The notes under the pieces are model-generated. The model had not been told where the DNA came from. It did no database searches and saw only the letters and a program-made list of their open reading frames with translations. From Prinia subflava (Eukaryota; Chordata; Aves; Passeriformes; Cisticolidae), in NCBI RefSeq assembly GCF_021018805.1, contig NC_086283.1, forward strand, positions 23,587,662 through 23,651,661: a stretch of 64,000 nucleotides of DNA, in the 5' to 3' direction. Made by a program: the position numbers and the translations under genes. Positions 15,001 through 30,000 of this stretch are shown piece after piece; within the stretch, counting starts at the first letter, position 1, and every line of letters starts with the position of its first letter.

Positions 15001-18000
15001 TTAAGGAAGATGTTTTATTACCTAAGTTACACTGCCAAGGTTTGCAATTTCATCCAAAAGAACAGCACCAAACTCTGTACAAGTTCATGTAAAAGGCACA
15101 GGACTTTGCAAATGCAATACAGCCAACAAAAATAACCAAAGCCCCACAACCTGCTAAGATTGTTACTGAAGAGAGGCCATTAAGGCTTCATCAGGCTCGA
15201 CCAAGGCAAAGTTTATAGAGGCCCTTAGGAAGGCCTGATTTCACCAAGACTATGTAATCTATCTGCTCGTGTCTACCCAAACCTTCTCCTCCTACACAAC
15301 AATTTCTCCAAGCTCCAATTAAATAAAAGAACTGTAATCAACATATCAAGCAAGAGGCTCCAGAATTATTTTTTTAAAGATTAAATTTAGTTTATCAGCC
15401 CTGCAGAAGAATTAACATCTCACTAATATCAGTCCTGCTCAATTCAACACTTATACTAAAAAAAAAATTTAACCACCCTCCCCCCAGACAAGAAAAGCCA
15501 GCCTCCAGAATAACCAAATAAGTATTCCAAAAACTCCTAACGCATTTAGAAAATGCTCTCACATTTAGATCTGAAACAGGAATATTGCTTTATTTTAAAG
15601 TTGTCCTGTGCTACTGGAATCCAAGAAAGCACTACATGGAATCACATGGATACAGAGTAATTCAAACAGAGAAAACAGGAAGAAGTGAAGGTGAATTAAA
15701 GGAAAAAAATATTTCAAGGAAAATGCCAAATGGAAAGCAAAGCAAAAAAGCATCCATTTACCTCCTGTAACCTCACACATCTGTGTGATAGCAGATTCAT
15801 CAGTAGGCACACTCCCAAGCTGCTCTGGTTCAGCAGATGCAGCTCCTGGCAAACGAAGTACCAGAGCAAACAGCCTTTGATCCCAACGGAATGGTTCTTT
15901 GGTTAGTTCACTTCCAGGCAAAGGAGAATTCAACGGAAGATGAAGCTGGTAAAAAAAGATTTTAAAACATTTTCCAGTATTTGACAAAGAGCTAAAAACA
16001 TCATATCCAAATTCATTCATTTATCTGTAAAAGACCCTGTTTCTCTCCAACCCACTAATTTATCTGAAGTTCTCATCTCAAAACCCTTACACACTATGAA
16101 TTTAGGGGCTGGGCAATGACAGGATAGCTGGTTTCTATTCTCTATAAAACAGGTCAACAATGAAGGAGTACCAGGAAAAAAACTATTAATATTCATCTCA
16201 GTATAGCACCAACTTGCACAATTATAATCTAAAATAACTTAATTCAAGTTTACCTCCTCTTGGACTCCAGCTGTATTTGTCAGTTTGTTTCCATCTGTGA
16301 TGGTAATCAAAATAGATGGCTCCAAAAAGAACGGATTCCTTCCCTATGGACAAAAGCACAAGAATGCTAAGAGCAACCTTACCACACAGGTTTAGAGGCT
16401 TGCACTTTTGTCATTATAAAATAAACAGTGAGATAAGCAATCTTTCAAAATAATCCTGTAATTTTTTAAATAGGTGCGGAACCGCACAAGATGGGCTACT
16501 CCTGTGTGTCTACAGTTGGGGCATTTATACTCTGCTTCTTTGTACTTCAGTAAGAAAAAAAATACCAGCATTTTCCAGGGCCTTTTCAGTAACTGTAGTA
16601 AGAAAAAAAAAAGTTCCCAGTTCAAGCTCTTACACAGAGCTATCCAACATTAAAAGTCAGGCAAAAACAAACTTAAACCATCAAAATCCTTCACCATCTA
16701 CAATTTAAAAAAAACACAGAAATATAAAAGACAGAAGACTATAAATAGATTTGTTACCTGTCCATAATTGTCTATTCCAGACACTAATCTATTGAGATTT
16801 AACAAGTCAAACGATGACCTGAGTGCCTGACCAAGGGTTGTCAGTCCTGAAGCCTGAAGGTTTTTCAGTTCATTCATGAATGTTGCATGGTTTTCCTTCC
16901 ATCCAGCCTGTTACATAAAACAAAAAAAGCCTATTAGTTATTCCAGCAGCAAACTGCAATCAACTGCAGGTTGGCATTTATCTCTCTTCCCAACAAAAAT
17001 TAATTATATTCCTGATTAACAGATGCACCGCACCATTTACATGCTGCACACACCTAATCCAGGTATGCACAACTTGATGTGAAACATGGTTACACCTATA
17101 ATGGGAGACTCAAGAAACACACACTGCCAAGCGTTGGAAAACCTTTGCTTTACCATGAAAATTGTTGTAGAGATAAAGATGTTAATAGAAGTATTTGGAT
17201 TGAGCACATGAGTATTTTTTAGGAGAAACAGCCAAGTTTGGAAATCAGAAATGCAGCTGCCAAAGTAACAGCAAAGGTAAAACCAAGATAAAAACAGCAC
17301 AATGTCACTGCCTCTTCTGGCATATACCCATTCCCTTTTTGTCCTTTCTTCCATAAATTAAGTCTGGAAGGAAAGAAAGGAGCGGCTGCAAATAGTGTCT
17401 TCAGTGTAACAGCTTAAAATTTTGGAGGTCTTCAAAAATGTTATGGCTGACAAAGCCTAGGGGTCAAAGGAACAGCAAGTGATGTGCACGGATCAGTCCA
17501 ACCAAGAACTTGGGACCTCTGGTAAGCAGGCCCAACAAGTGTGATTCTCATACCCTTCCCTTAAAAGCAGTTTGCCGCACAGTTGGGAAGCTATTTTAGA
17601 AAAGACCAACTCACAGGGAATTGGTACAGGATTTAAAGAGGCCTCAGCTAAAACAACCAAAACTTGGAAGTCCTGGATATTCCCATAACTCTTACACCGT
17701 ACTCTCCAAGCTACTCGGCAGCCAGCAAGCAGTTATTCACCAAGGCTCACTATTATCTGGCACCAGAGACATTCCCGTGCTCCACCAGGAATCCCAGCTA
17801 CACAGACATAGAGAGGATCATTTCAGACAGCACGACTTTTGCTGGGACAACCTCTGAGCAACACATCCTCCAGGTGAAGCAGTTCTTCTCCCTGTGCACT
17901 GGGCTCAGCAGCAACCACCTGCTGGCTGTGCCAAGCTGTGCAAGAACACGAGAGGACAGGATTGTCCTGAGCTTTTTTAAACAGCTCTGTCCCATTGCCA

Positions 18001-21000
18001 ACCTTCAGTACACACTGAGGGCTCTGTAGGATAGACATGTTCTATCTGTAAAAACTGTAAAAGAACGTAAGAATCGAGTAGAAAGGATGTGTGATGATCA
18101 ATACTTCTGTTGAGCTGACAACCTTAAGCTGGGTGGGTTTCTTTTCAGAACGGAGAATTATCATAAGATGATACAACAAAAGCATTTTGGTCAAGTTTAG
18201 CTCCCTTAACCAGTTCTTCAAGCTTGAGATTAATGCAAGGGACCCAAGAAAGAAAACTCTGCAATTGGGGCAAAGAAAGAACAGGCCTTCACCAAGACTT
18301 TCATAAAGACTGCTTTATGAATTAACTGCCCAGGAAGCTCAAAAAAAACCAGGTTAATTCTCAATAAAACACCATCAATACTCACACACAACCACAAAAT
18401 ACAGCACCTCATCAGCAGAGCCACAGCAACCCCCCCGACCTGTGCTTAGCTCAAGGCAAAAATGAGGTGCAAGCACAGGATCACTGTTTTGGAGTAAAAG
18501 TGACTTAGTCAATGGTATTTTTTCAGAGTGAAATAGCATCAAAACCAAGAACATGATTTGTCTTACCCTAAAAAAGCTTCTCTTAAACAATTTTAAGTGA
18601 ATGGTTACCAAAACTGTTTTGTTTGAATGCTATGGACCAATAAACACAGGTGAGACTGCTCCCTTTTGTCTGTGTTTTTGTTTGGTCAAAAAACACCCAT
18701 TAATGAGCCCATCAGTGCTCTTGGGAACAGACAGGCTGGAGTTCAGAAAGTGTTTTCTAGCGAAGACCATTTGCTTTAGTTGTTACAAAAGCTCATGAGG
18801 GAACAAATCATTTACAAAGGAAACACTATTCCCAGTCTACATTTCTTGATTTGAACTCCAATGAATTTAAGAATATTCTTTATAAAATAAACAGTAAGAA
18901 TCTTCAGTGATATTTGGAGATTCTGCTATTTTCCCATTGTGAAAATGTTTGCTCAGCTTCCAGCTCACTGTTTGATCTTGCTGCAGTGTGGTCAACCGCC
19001 TGCAAAATAAAAAATGTACCATTTCCCTAGGCAGAAATAGGGAAGCTGAAGGTACAAGGAGCAGCTGATCACCAATGGCTGTCCAAGAAAACTATTTTTC
19101 ATCTTACAGTTCTGAAAGGATCTTTAAAGATAAAGCCAAGGAGAAATGTACCCGTGAAATAAACAGAGTAAGATGGAAGAACTTCTCATAATGAGAACAA
19201 GAGCAGCAAATGCGAGATTTCCATATCCAGCTCTAAATAAAAATCTGATTAGTTAATATACTACATTCTCTACCTATCCTAAAAAAAAGATTCATGAATC
19301 AAGAATACTTAAATCAATGAAAAGAAAGTCTATTTCTGTAAAATGTTCCTCTAGAAAGATACAAGTCAATGTATATAATGAAACATGTATTTCAGGGACA
19401 GAAACTCCAGCCCCAAAGAACATTCTCCTTTCCGTATTTCCAGTAGGAACATTCTTACGGCAAGACAGAGTCAAGTACCCAACACCAAGCAGATGCACAA
19501 GGAGTTCACGTTAAAGTGATTAAATAATAATCCTTCCTAAATTTAAAATACTGCCACTAATGCTGCATACAAAAAAACCCCACTGGCTCTATTTGCCAGG
19601 AGAAACACTAATGACCAAAAAATCCCCAACCAAAACCCCACAACTGTAAGGGACCGAACCCAAGCATATTCCACAAAACTACATATCCTTTAAAGGCCAG
19701 TAACTAAGAAGTCAGAACTGAATATTAGTTATTTCGGTTGTTTATGAACCAATTTGAACAGTGAGAGTGGTTTCTTCTAATCTTCAATATTACATTCTGA
19801 CTTAGTCACTTTTATGCCTAGAATTTATTAATAGCAATCTGAGCAGCCTTTACCTTGCCAGTATGTTACTGGCCTTTCCTTTGATAATTTATACAAATAA
19901 TTTTAGACTCTGAATACATACCAAAAGACTTCAAAGACAGGAAAAAACAAGCACTAAAATCGAAAATCTCACCCCTCTGCTCATGCCATCAGCAGGCAAA
20001 AATGCACTGTCATTTGGCCTTCTGCAAGCTTGGGATACCATCCTACAAACCACCCAGAGATTTGGAAGCATCACACCACCTTCCAGCTCCCGGCTTCAGC
20101 CTTTAGAAGCAAATCATGCTGACAAGAAATAACATACTTAAAAGAAATGTTTTTCTCTGGTGACTCAGTTTTCAGACAAATCCATGCCCTGCTCAGTATT
20201 TCACCATATAGAAGTATTTCAGCTGCTTCAAGAAGCAGGTAAGGTCAAAACAGCTTATTTTGGCAGGAGAAAGGCCCAGATTAATGAGAACTCAAACACC
20301 AAGGTGAAAAATCCAGTGAAGAAAAGGACACCTTATTTAGATCAAGAGAATAAGGACTAACTGAACATCAAAAGAACAGAATTGAGCAGCAAAATCTTGG
20401 TCATTTAGTAGCTTAAAAGGATCTTCAAGACCTAGGAGAAACAAGATTTTAGTTGCAAGAGACTAGAAAGAAAATCTTATAAAATGTTGTAGCAGGAGTT
20501 AAAAAACAAAACCAAACCACTCCACCCCATCTTTATCACATGAAAGGCAGCAATATCGACATACAAGTAAAACAGGACCAAATTTCAAATGCATGTTACA
20601 CACAGATCGTGAAATCTCAGCTACACTGGCTTGTCTGTCAGGTTTACTGGTCTTACTGCAGTTTTTTTATTGGTTTATTGCTGGTGTGCTTTGATTTTTT
20701 TCTTTCATTCTTTCCAACTATTTCTCGGCAGTTTGGTCAGCTGGTAAAATAGGGGAAGAGCCAAAGGCTGAGCATTAGAACACAAGAATTCCAGGTCCGA
20801 AGCAGTTCCCAGTTTTACCAGCTTCAGGCAGTCCAGGGATGTGGTGCTTTTGAGGCTGCAAGTCTTTGTCTTTAGAACTTCTAATAAGCAATGCCGTAAG
20901 ACTGAACTACATAGCTTACTGTTCACTGGATTGCTTTCAGATCCAATTCAAAAACTGCAACATTACTAAAAATCATCTTTCAGGAAGACAATTTGCAACC

Positions 21001-24000
21001 CTGCATGCCAATCAAACATACAATTTTTAAGAATTCTGCTAATGTTTCTTTAGAAAGAACAACTGCATTTCAGGTATTACGACTTGTTTGAAGTATTTAA
21101 GTTTCTTGGTAATTCAAGCTATTATTAAATGCACCCAACTTAGCAAAACAGATTACCTTATGGCAACATGCCTGTGGCATCCTAGCTTGTCAGTGGCAAT
21201 CACTTGGAAAAAAAAGGTAAGAAAAAAATCCAGCTGTTGAAATCTGAAACAACTCCTGCTATGAAATTTCCAAATATAGGAGGACAGTGAAACTAGCAGA
21301 GCATTTTGCCTCCCAAATCACCAGAATGATTCATTTTTAAATTACCTTTCTGCTCACTGGTGACAGTACACACGATCGTAACTGAGCCAAAGTCAAGCAG
21401 GTGTTTCTTTTGTACAGAAATGAATTACTCTTATGGACGCCCTGCAATGCAAGGGGTTGCTTCCCAAATGCCGAAGTGTTTTCACCTCCTTGTAATCTCC
21501 TGAATCCAGCCCCAGCACTGTTCAGTGGGTTTCTGCAGCAGGGAATAACTTCCTATGTAGCCTTGAGCTCCTCTGCCTGAGTGTTGGTAACACTGCAATA
21601 GGAGTTTTAGCAAGCCAAGACTGCCTTGGTCACCTCAGTTCTGCCACAATAAAACTCAGCAAACAGGGAGAGGGAGAGGTGCTGGCATCATGCATCCCCC
21701 TGTCCATGAAGGACAGGGTAAGGCCGCTTGTCAGTACAGAGCAGCCAATGCTCACGCTACCCCCATGTGTTTGATTTGTTGATCAAAGATTTGCTAACTA
21801 AAAATAACATACATGAGAAGAAAGGCACTGACTACACTGTGAACACCAAAATACATTTTTATTTAAAATTTTTTTATGTCCTAAAATAATTCAAAATCAT
21901 ATGACCTACTAATCACCTACTAATTTCATCCTCACAATGTCTGTGCAAATGGGGCAGAAAAACAGCTCTAAGAGACACTTACAGACATTGACTCCCCTCC
22001 AACTACTTATGAATGCCATTTTAGGGGCAACCAAGCTCTCAGGTTTTCTGTATCTTTGGCTGCAAAATTTTTCTCTCGTTTCAGCATTTCTACTCTCTAG
22101 TTTGTTCTGTGCAACACATCAGTCTTGTCACTGCACAACATTAAACAACCTGTAGCAAAGAAACTCCCAAGATCAATTCTTTTTTTTTTCTTGGCACAGC
22201 AGAGCAGCACAGCACCCACCTCTTGTATCTGAGATCAGCACAGCTCCAGCACAGAATGATACTGGCACACAGGTCTGAGGTCAGCTTATCACTGGGGATG
22301 CTGAACGCAGCGTGCAGCCAGGGCTCACTGGTTGCTCCAGGAGGTGCACACTGCTGTCTGCTGTGAGACCTGCCTAACAAACACCCTCCTTCTCAGTTCT
22401 CACCTGAGGACTATTTTAGCAGGTAACCAATTCACAGGTTTAAACTACTCCCTCGACAATACCACAGAGCAGTCAAGTACAGTGAAGAGTCTACAGAAGC
22501 ATCACTTGGTCCCCCTTACATCAGAGGTAGTGAGCACCAGGTTGGAGTGTTAAGGCTAAGTATTGTGAATAGTAAGTTAATTGTTTCTGCCTGTAAATTT
22601 GTTTCTGCTGCTCTTGTAGAACACTCAAACTGAAAACTATCTATCAAAAGTGCTTCTTTAAATCCAGTGGGAACTTTCTGAATATTTAGTTTTTTAAAAA
22701 AGCCCTTAAATTCCAGTCAAATAAAACATCACCAGAGTTTAATATACATAAAATGTCTCCAAAAGACCAGAGACACATACACTGCTATAAAACATCTTTA
22801 GAAAAAAACACATCTTAAAAAAAGAAGACCCTAGAGTAGATGGTTCCTTTGATCCCACACAGCTGATACACTCTGACACTAGATTTTTAGCAGAAATCTG
22901 TCACTTTGCACACCTCTCTCTCTCCATCCAGCTCCAGGCATAATTCTTTATTTTTCTCTGGGACACACTATGTACCTTGGTAACACAGAATCTCTCCTCC
23001 CCTCACCCACACTATTTTTCCCTACACAGCAGGGAAGGTGTCATGCACCTCTACACCCCTGGGCAGTGCACGCAGACAGGGCAGCTGTCTCTTGGGACAC
23101 AAACGCCACACCATGGGCCCCCCCTGGACACTCACCATTCAGCGCCTGGGGAGCATCCTCCAGTTTCATTTTACCTCAAAGCAATCCAGGCCTTGCACTC
23201 CAAGGAAGGGTTGCAGTGTGAACTGAGATGCCCAGAAGATCCCTTCAATTGCACGTTTCTAAGCTGAACTCTCCTGTACCTGCACCCATCAGACTAAGTA
23301 ATTTCTAAAGACAGATCAAACCAGTTGGATTTCTAAAGCGCATAAGTGAATGTGAACTGCATTCTACCACAGTATGTAAGTGCCAGTTTTTATTACAGGC
23401 AGTCAGCTACACAGAAATACTATTTCATCTTGTATAGAAAGCGGTATTTCTCCATGAAACCTTAAATTTAAAAAACCAAAGAAAGCTCAGTCAAACTACA
23501 CCATGCAGTTCACTGTCCTTTCAAGACGACTTCACCATTAAATAAGACACAGAAACACTTTTCCTTCAATAAGAATTCAAGATGTTTATGTTAAGAACAA
23601 CTCAAATAATCTTTAAGCACAGCATCTCTGCAAAACACTAGCAGAGATGTTCTTAAGCTCCAATTACAAAATGAGTACTGGGAACTTTTGTTAATATCAG
23701 CATTTAGAGAGAAGCAGCACCACTTTCTTCCATAGGAATACCAAATGCAGATGCTGTATGAACAACTCAAAGCTGAAAACTGCTTGGAACCAAGACATAA
23801 TAATCAGTGCCAAGCAGAAAGAAAAAAAACTACACTACCTTTTTATTTATTACCTGCTGCTCCTGCTTTAACCTATCTCTGGTTTTAGCTTTTTAGTCAA
23901 TTGTAATTCATGTATTTTGGCAGTTACCCTCACTGCATTTTATCTTGCACAAAGATAAAAGAAAGCTCATGAAGAAAGGAGAGTATAAATACCCAAGAGA

Positions 24001-27000
24001 TCATGGTATCGCCCTGTTCCAAAAAGTATTCTGATTTAAACAGAAAAACACTATCCAGTTAAAAAAGCACCTATTTCTGAGGAACACTTGAGAAGCCAGG
24101 ATATTTCAGTGCAGAGCTGAACCAGAACAAGCTACATTTCACACAACAGCCTGATGGAGAGGAAACACAGAAGTAAAGACTGTTTGCAGCCTTAGCACAG
24201 AAAGCATAACAAGAGGCTCCATGCTCCTATTCAGCAGCATAGCAGTCATGTCAGAAATGCCATTATAGGTGCATCTTATCCAAGCACTGTAGAGAGGGCA
24301 ACTGCCAAAATGTGGAGATTTCAGTCAAAGACTTTCTGCTACTCACGGTGCCTGTTGCTCTTTCAGCCTATCAAATACACTTCCAATACCAGTCAGCCCC
24401 AGCGCTGTCCTTCTCCTGCTCCCTTCCTCCACTCAGCATGGCTGGAGAAGTCACAAGGAATAAAGACAACAGCTAAGAGGTTACAGAGTAGGTGCTATCA
24501 ACACAAGGGACTCCTCACTGCATGTTTCTGGAAATCAAGTGGAAGTGCATTATTGATGATACTCTAACTTTACAGCCCAGTGCTGAAACAACATTATACA
24601 ATTCATGTTTATTTTGCAAACTGCCACAGTCCCTCCTCATTCTTCCAAAAGCACATCACAGAACTAGAGCAGCACACCAAAGTGCTACAGGTATTGCAAA
24701 TTTGCATCAAAACTCAAGAAGGTAAATCTAGAACAAGTAATTTAATCACCCGCTTTCCTCAATTCATGTCTGACATGCTGTTCAAGCCACTGCTGAGGAA
24801 AAGAAATACTTTAGATGACCATGAAATTCATATACTCACTGAAATATCAACTACCCAGCCTAACAAATAAATTCGCCCTGATACAGCCAAAAATGGTGGC
24901 CCTGGGAGCATTACTATTGGTCAGATTTTTATTTCAGATGATGGCAAGGCTGGATTTCTTTTTAATGCACGAGTCATCTGGACCAAAAGTAAGTACCTGA
25001 GCTTGAACTCTTTTGATTAAAGAAGGTTATTCCAGCCAGGCCCTGAGTCCAGGGCACATGGTCCCGATCCAGCGCTCCAGTCTCACCACATCCCAGCCTG
25101 GGAGCACCATCGGGAGGCCTGGCAGCAGCTCAAGGCACCAAGTGTTCTGCCTCAACAGATGCACATTCTCCCACAAAGCAGAGCTTAACTTTTTTTTTTT
25201 TTTAATCAAAACTCGCTGGCTGAACCATTAACAAGCTATGAAGACCAGTGCTAATGCATTATACTCACTTAGAAGCAGAGCATGGCAACACCAGCTTAAC
25301 CACACTGTAGATCTTTGTTTTCTGTCCAATTAATTGCTCGACAACATCCATCTTACCAAGATTCTTACTTTTTTAAATACTATTTCACACATTTAAGATT
25401 TTAAAAGCATCTGTGAGAACACTGACAAATCATCAAATGCCTTATCTTTAAAAAGTAAAATTAAGGAGTTCTGAACTGTTGGGTTTTTTAGTCTAGAATA
25501 GCATTTAACAAATCTAGTGTTGCTTATTCTGAAATTTGCATAGCTACACAAGGAGAGAATCATAATTGGGTAAATTGAGAGATACTAAAAGATTACAACT
25601 ACAAAAATAATAAAAGCTACCTAAAAATAAAACAAGACTAGTTTACTTATCTGACAATAAGCAGTTTAAATTTCAGAGATCCCTGTCAATCTCAGTTCTT
25701 ACACCTAAAGAAATTTTGTTTTTTCAATGCTCTGCAGAGCGAATATACAAATCAATACAAGTCTATGGGCAACTTCAGATTCTGACCTGTACAGTAACAG
25801 TCTCTTTACAAGAATGTACCTTTTTCTTGGCACATTCCTAAAGTTTCGATCCTAGGACATGCTGCTTACAGCTGAAACTGATTGCTACATGTTTCCCAAA
25901 TATTCTGAAATTAGCGAGAAAAAAATACAAAGCAAAAAAATTCCTTTCAATTATTGCCTGCTATATTTTGGGGGGTGTAGAAGCACAAGAGCTGCATTAT
26001 TAAGAGGTGCAGTGTTAGAATAAAGTTTAAGAAAGAAGAAAAAAATTCCAAGACTCAACTACAAGACTGCGTTACTTAAGTGACAATCTGCATTTATAAT
26101 TGAGAACAGCACCAGCTGCTCTTTCCATATTTTTTTAATTGGTTGGTTGGGGGTTTTTTGGTGGGTTTTTGTTTGTTCGTTTGTTTTGGGAGGGTTGTTT
26201 GGTTGTTGTCTGTTGGGGTTTTTTTGGGGGCGTGTGTTGTTTTGGTTTTTAGGGGGGTTGGTAGCCTATGTTATTAAATAAAATCAAGGACAGAGGCATT
26301 AAAAATACAGACAGTGAAGAGAATCACTAAGGCTGAAGCCATCTGGAACCTTCTGACAGGGCCCTTGGAGTCACACTGATGCCCCCTCCAAAAGCACACA
26401 GCTCCACATCACAGGTCACACAGTACAGAACACATTTTCCCACTGGATCCCAGCTGTCTGAGGTACGAGAACACTGTAAGAGACAGCACTAAATTACATC
26501 TTTTCTAGATCACAGCAAGCTCAAAACATCATTGTTGCATTACCGCTGGAAATCACAGTTCCTCCTGGCAAACTGTTGTAAAATATGCAAGGGTGAACAG
26601 GGTAGAGGTGTCTGCAATCTTAATTACCTTTTTCCACTGTTAAAATGCAAGCCAATCAGCACTTAATGCAGTATTAGTTCTCATCAAATTTGAAAAGAAT
26701 GAATGCCCATTCTCATGGTATCGCAGATGTACTTGGTGCTTATTTTTAGCCACACCACACAAACAGGGTACAGGGCTGAGGCCCTCTTACATCTGTATAC
26801 TAACAAAAAAGACGTCTTTTGAAAATCTCCTAAGTGAAACTCAAAATAATAGCAGCATAAAAGGGGAAGAGGCAGACCATAAAGATTCCATGTGGCAGGA
26901 ACCACCAACTACACAAAGCACCTTCCTCCTTACAGAACACCTCCCTATAAAAATACAACTAGGGAGATCCAACTCAACTGTTTGATTCCACATTTTAAGC

Positions 27001-30000
27001 TTCTATTTTTAAAATAAAAGTGACCTTTGCACTGAGGATGAGTTAAGCCTCTTAATGCAAACATATCTACTTTTGTCTAGTTTATCCTGTAGTCTTAAGG
27101 GCTTACATCTTTGAATGTGTCCCAGCCCAAATAAAGAACCAAATAAAAAAGATGAAAATATAAACTGCTATAGTGGCTATGAACAACATAGGGTGGTTTC
27201 CATTCAAGGCCTCTGGCATCTCATTGTTTATACAGTACAAAGCAGAAACCCACCTCACATGAAAAAGCAAGCTTTTACTTTGCAGATTCCTGTAGGAGCA
27301 GAACCAGTTTAAATATTTTCATTAAGACTTAACCTAGCAACACACACTCACCCGTCCATGAGGAAAGCAGCAGGTGAAAGCACAAGTTCAAGTACTTAAC
27401 TGCGTCAAAATTATAATAATAAAAAGGACAGCTAAGCAGAGTTCAGTCCCTCCTATCAATCAAGAAGTTAATTTCTGAGCTGTCCTTCCATTTAAAAAAA
27501 TTCCTTTCAAAAATTCAGCCACCACCTTCAAGTTCTTGCATGAATTTGATTTTTTACAAAATACTTGCATTTCAGAAGGCACAAAACTATTCCTTTAAAA
27601 AGCATGAATCACCCTGATTATTACTGCTTTGTTTATTTTTTAAAGCAAAAGGTACATCACTTTTCACAAAATTCCTCATTATAATGTTCTGTCCTCATTC
27701 CATTCCTGGAAGAGGATGCTCACTACGACTCACAACCAGGACACAGAAAAGTAAGACACCATTCTTATGCACATTTAAAAGCATTTTAACATGTTTTACA
27801 CTACCCAATGTGATGTTTCTCAGAAGTGGGAATGTGCTTTTGAAAGGACACTCTATAGCAACCAATTTAGTACCTTTATAAGCTAAAATGGGCTACAATA
27901 CCTCCTTGCTTGCTGCAGGGATGCCAACCGATGATTCCTAGGATTTTAGTAAAATAGATTTTTAGATGTTTTCAGATTCTGAGAGACATGCACTGCCGTA
28001 TGTAGAACACAAACCTATCACCTGCACTAACAAGAACCTTCTGCCTATGGCTTTACTTTTCCAATTTCAAAATAGATGCCTAATTTAAAAAAAAAAAGAA
28101 AAGGAACACTTTGGACACATTCTTCAGTCAGATTTAGGTGATAAAGCAGTTAAATGAAAAGGAGCATGTAAAAACTGCTTGATGGTTATTCCCAAACGGT
28201 ATTAAGTTGATTTTGCTCTGCCTTCAAATAAAACTAGACAATTACTATTTGCATGAGTGTTCCTTAAACAACTGTCTTCTGTTTCTCTTCCTTAAGTCAT
28301 TGTGTTTAACAGAGGAAAAGCAATTGTTGGCTTTAACCTGCCAGTCATTTCTGCTCAAAGACAGAAAGCCTTCTGAAAACACACAAATTTCACAACAAAG
28401 CCTCAAACAAGCACCACGGAAGATGTGGACAAGGGGTGTGTATGTAGCACTTCCCAGGCAATGGAAGATACTGGCGCTCAGAAATAAAAATACTGCTGTA
28501 ACTGACCCAAAAAGTGTATAGTGGCAGAACAGGAATGGTTATCTCTCTCCACTGAACAAGTACAGAATATAGCCTCCTGAATCAGTTATCAAGAACAGAC
28601 ACTGTGTGTACTGCTTACACTTCATCCAGTCCCTCAGTACTACATTCAGCACCTTTGTTCCCCCCTTTTCAACAATGCCTGGCTAGTGGGTTCACTAGGC
28701 ACGTACATCAAGAACAGCATATGTGGAGAGAGAGATAGGCCTCTCCCATTGACCTCAGCTTTCTTTCCCTTTTGCACCTCTCGGATAGCAGCTTCCCTCT
28801 TGCCCCTGCAGCTGCTATCTGCCTTGCACCAAAAATTCTGCCTGCACACCCCACTGCCAGCTTGCAAACCTCCAAGCATATCCCCAGCTGTTCGCACCAC
28901 TCCTTCCACAGCACAGGCCAGACCACCAAGTACTTGTGCTTGCCAAAAGTCAGACCTTTTACATATAAAACTCAGTGATTTTCAGTGTCTCAAAGTTCCT
29001 GTAAAAATGTAATCAACTTAGGCTTATTCTGTGGATCTGCTACAGCTAAACTTATTATTATGTATTCCTCTGATTTTCCTCCTTCACAACACTAATGCAT
29101 TTCCTACCACCTCAGGCAGCATTCCTGCAGATCTTTGCTTCAAACCCAACAGGTTTCACAGTTGGGTTTCTCCTTCTCCCTGCAGCTCAGGGTCTGGCAT
29201 TCTGATCCAATTTCTTCCAGAAACAGACAAATAGATCTCGCATCTCTCTTTCTGCAGCCTAGCCTATTCATTTGCCTCTGTCCTGTGCAGAATGAGGGGT
29301 AACTGGTTCAATTCTGCAGCAGCACAGGTTCTCCACAAAAGCAAAATTTCAAAATGCTGGCAGAAGCTTCTGTGTCACTGAAACAAAAGATAGCAAAGTT
29401 AGTCTCCTCAAGTGGGACCTTATGAACTCCCAGTTTTGAAGCACTATTTTAATATCATAAAAGAACAGGTTATTTACATACAGTATCAACTCTTTGACAG
29501 ATGTTTAGAAAAGCCTTCTACAAATTCCTGCTCCAGTTTCTGAGATATCCCAACCCAACTCCAGAATTTCAGGGGAAAAAAGAAGAGGTTGCTCAGAGTC
29601 CGTCACGAAGAGCTGCTTCCACAAGGGAGCTCTTCAGCACTGAAACATATGTTCAGGCTAGCAGAGAACAGCAGCAGAAAGGCATCCTATCCATCAGTCC
29701 CAATTTGCAAATCTCAAACAGTGCACTGTTTCACACACACCGTGTACAGTAATTTGAGCTACTTCTTAGACAGCTATGTACATATTTCTGCACTCAAATT
29801 CATAAAGCCTATTTCTGCAGTACAGTCACAGCTGACTCTTGAATTCAGTATAACACAACAGAAAAAGGAAAATATGTATTTCAGAATATAACTTATGTTC
29901 TCTCAGTCCTCCACTTGTAACCAGATCATTTATGAATGTCAGACGACAGTCTCACAAGAACATAAAACAGAAGTCATATTTCTGTGACCAGATCATAAAC

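Larger units (their letters stand above)
14943..16757 (-). other. INTS6L: INTS6L introns 5, 4 and 3
   Basis: Introns 14943-15761 (819 bp), 15946-16253 (308 bp) and 16344-16757 (414 bp) keep exons 6 to 3 in a compact cluster. No extra feature is seen. Confidence 0.85.
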
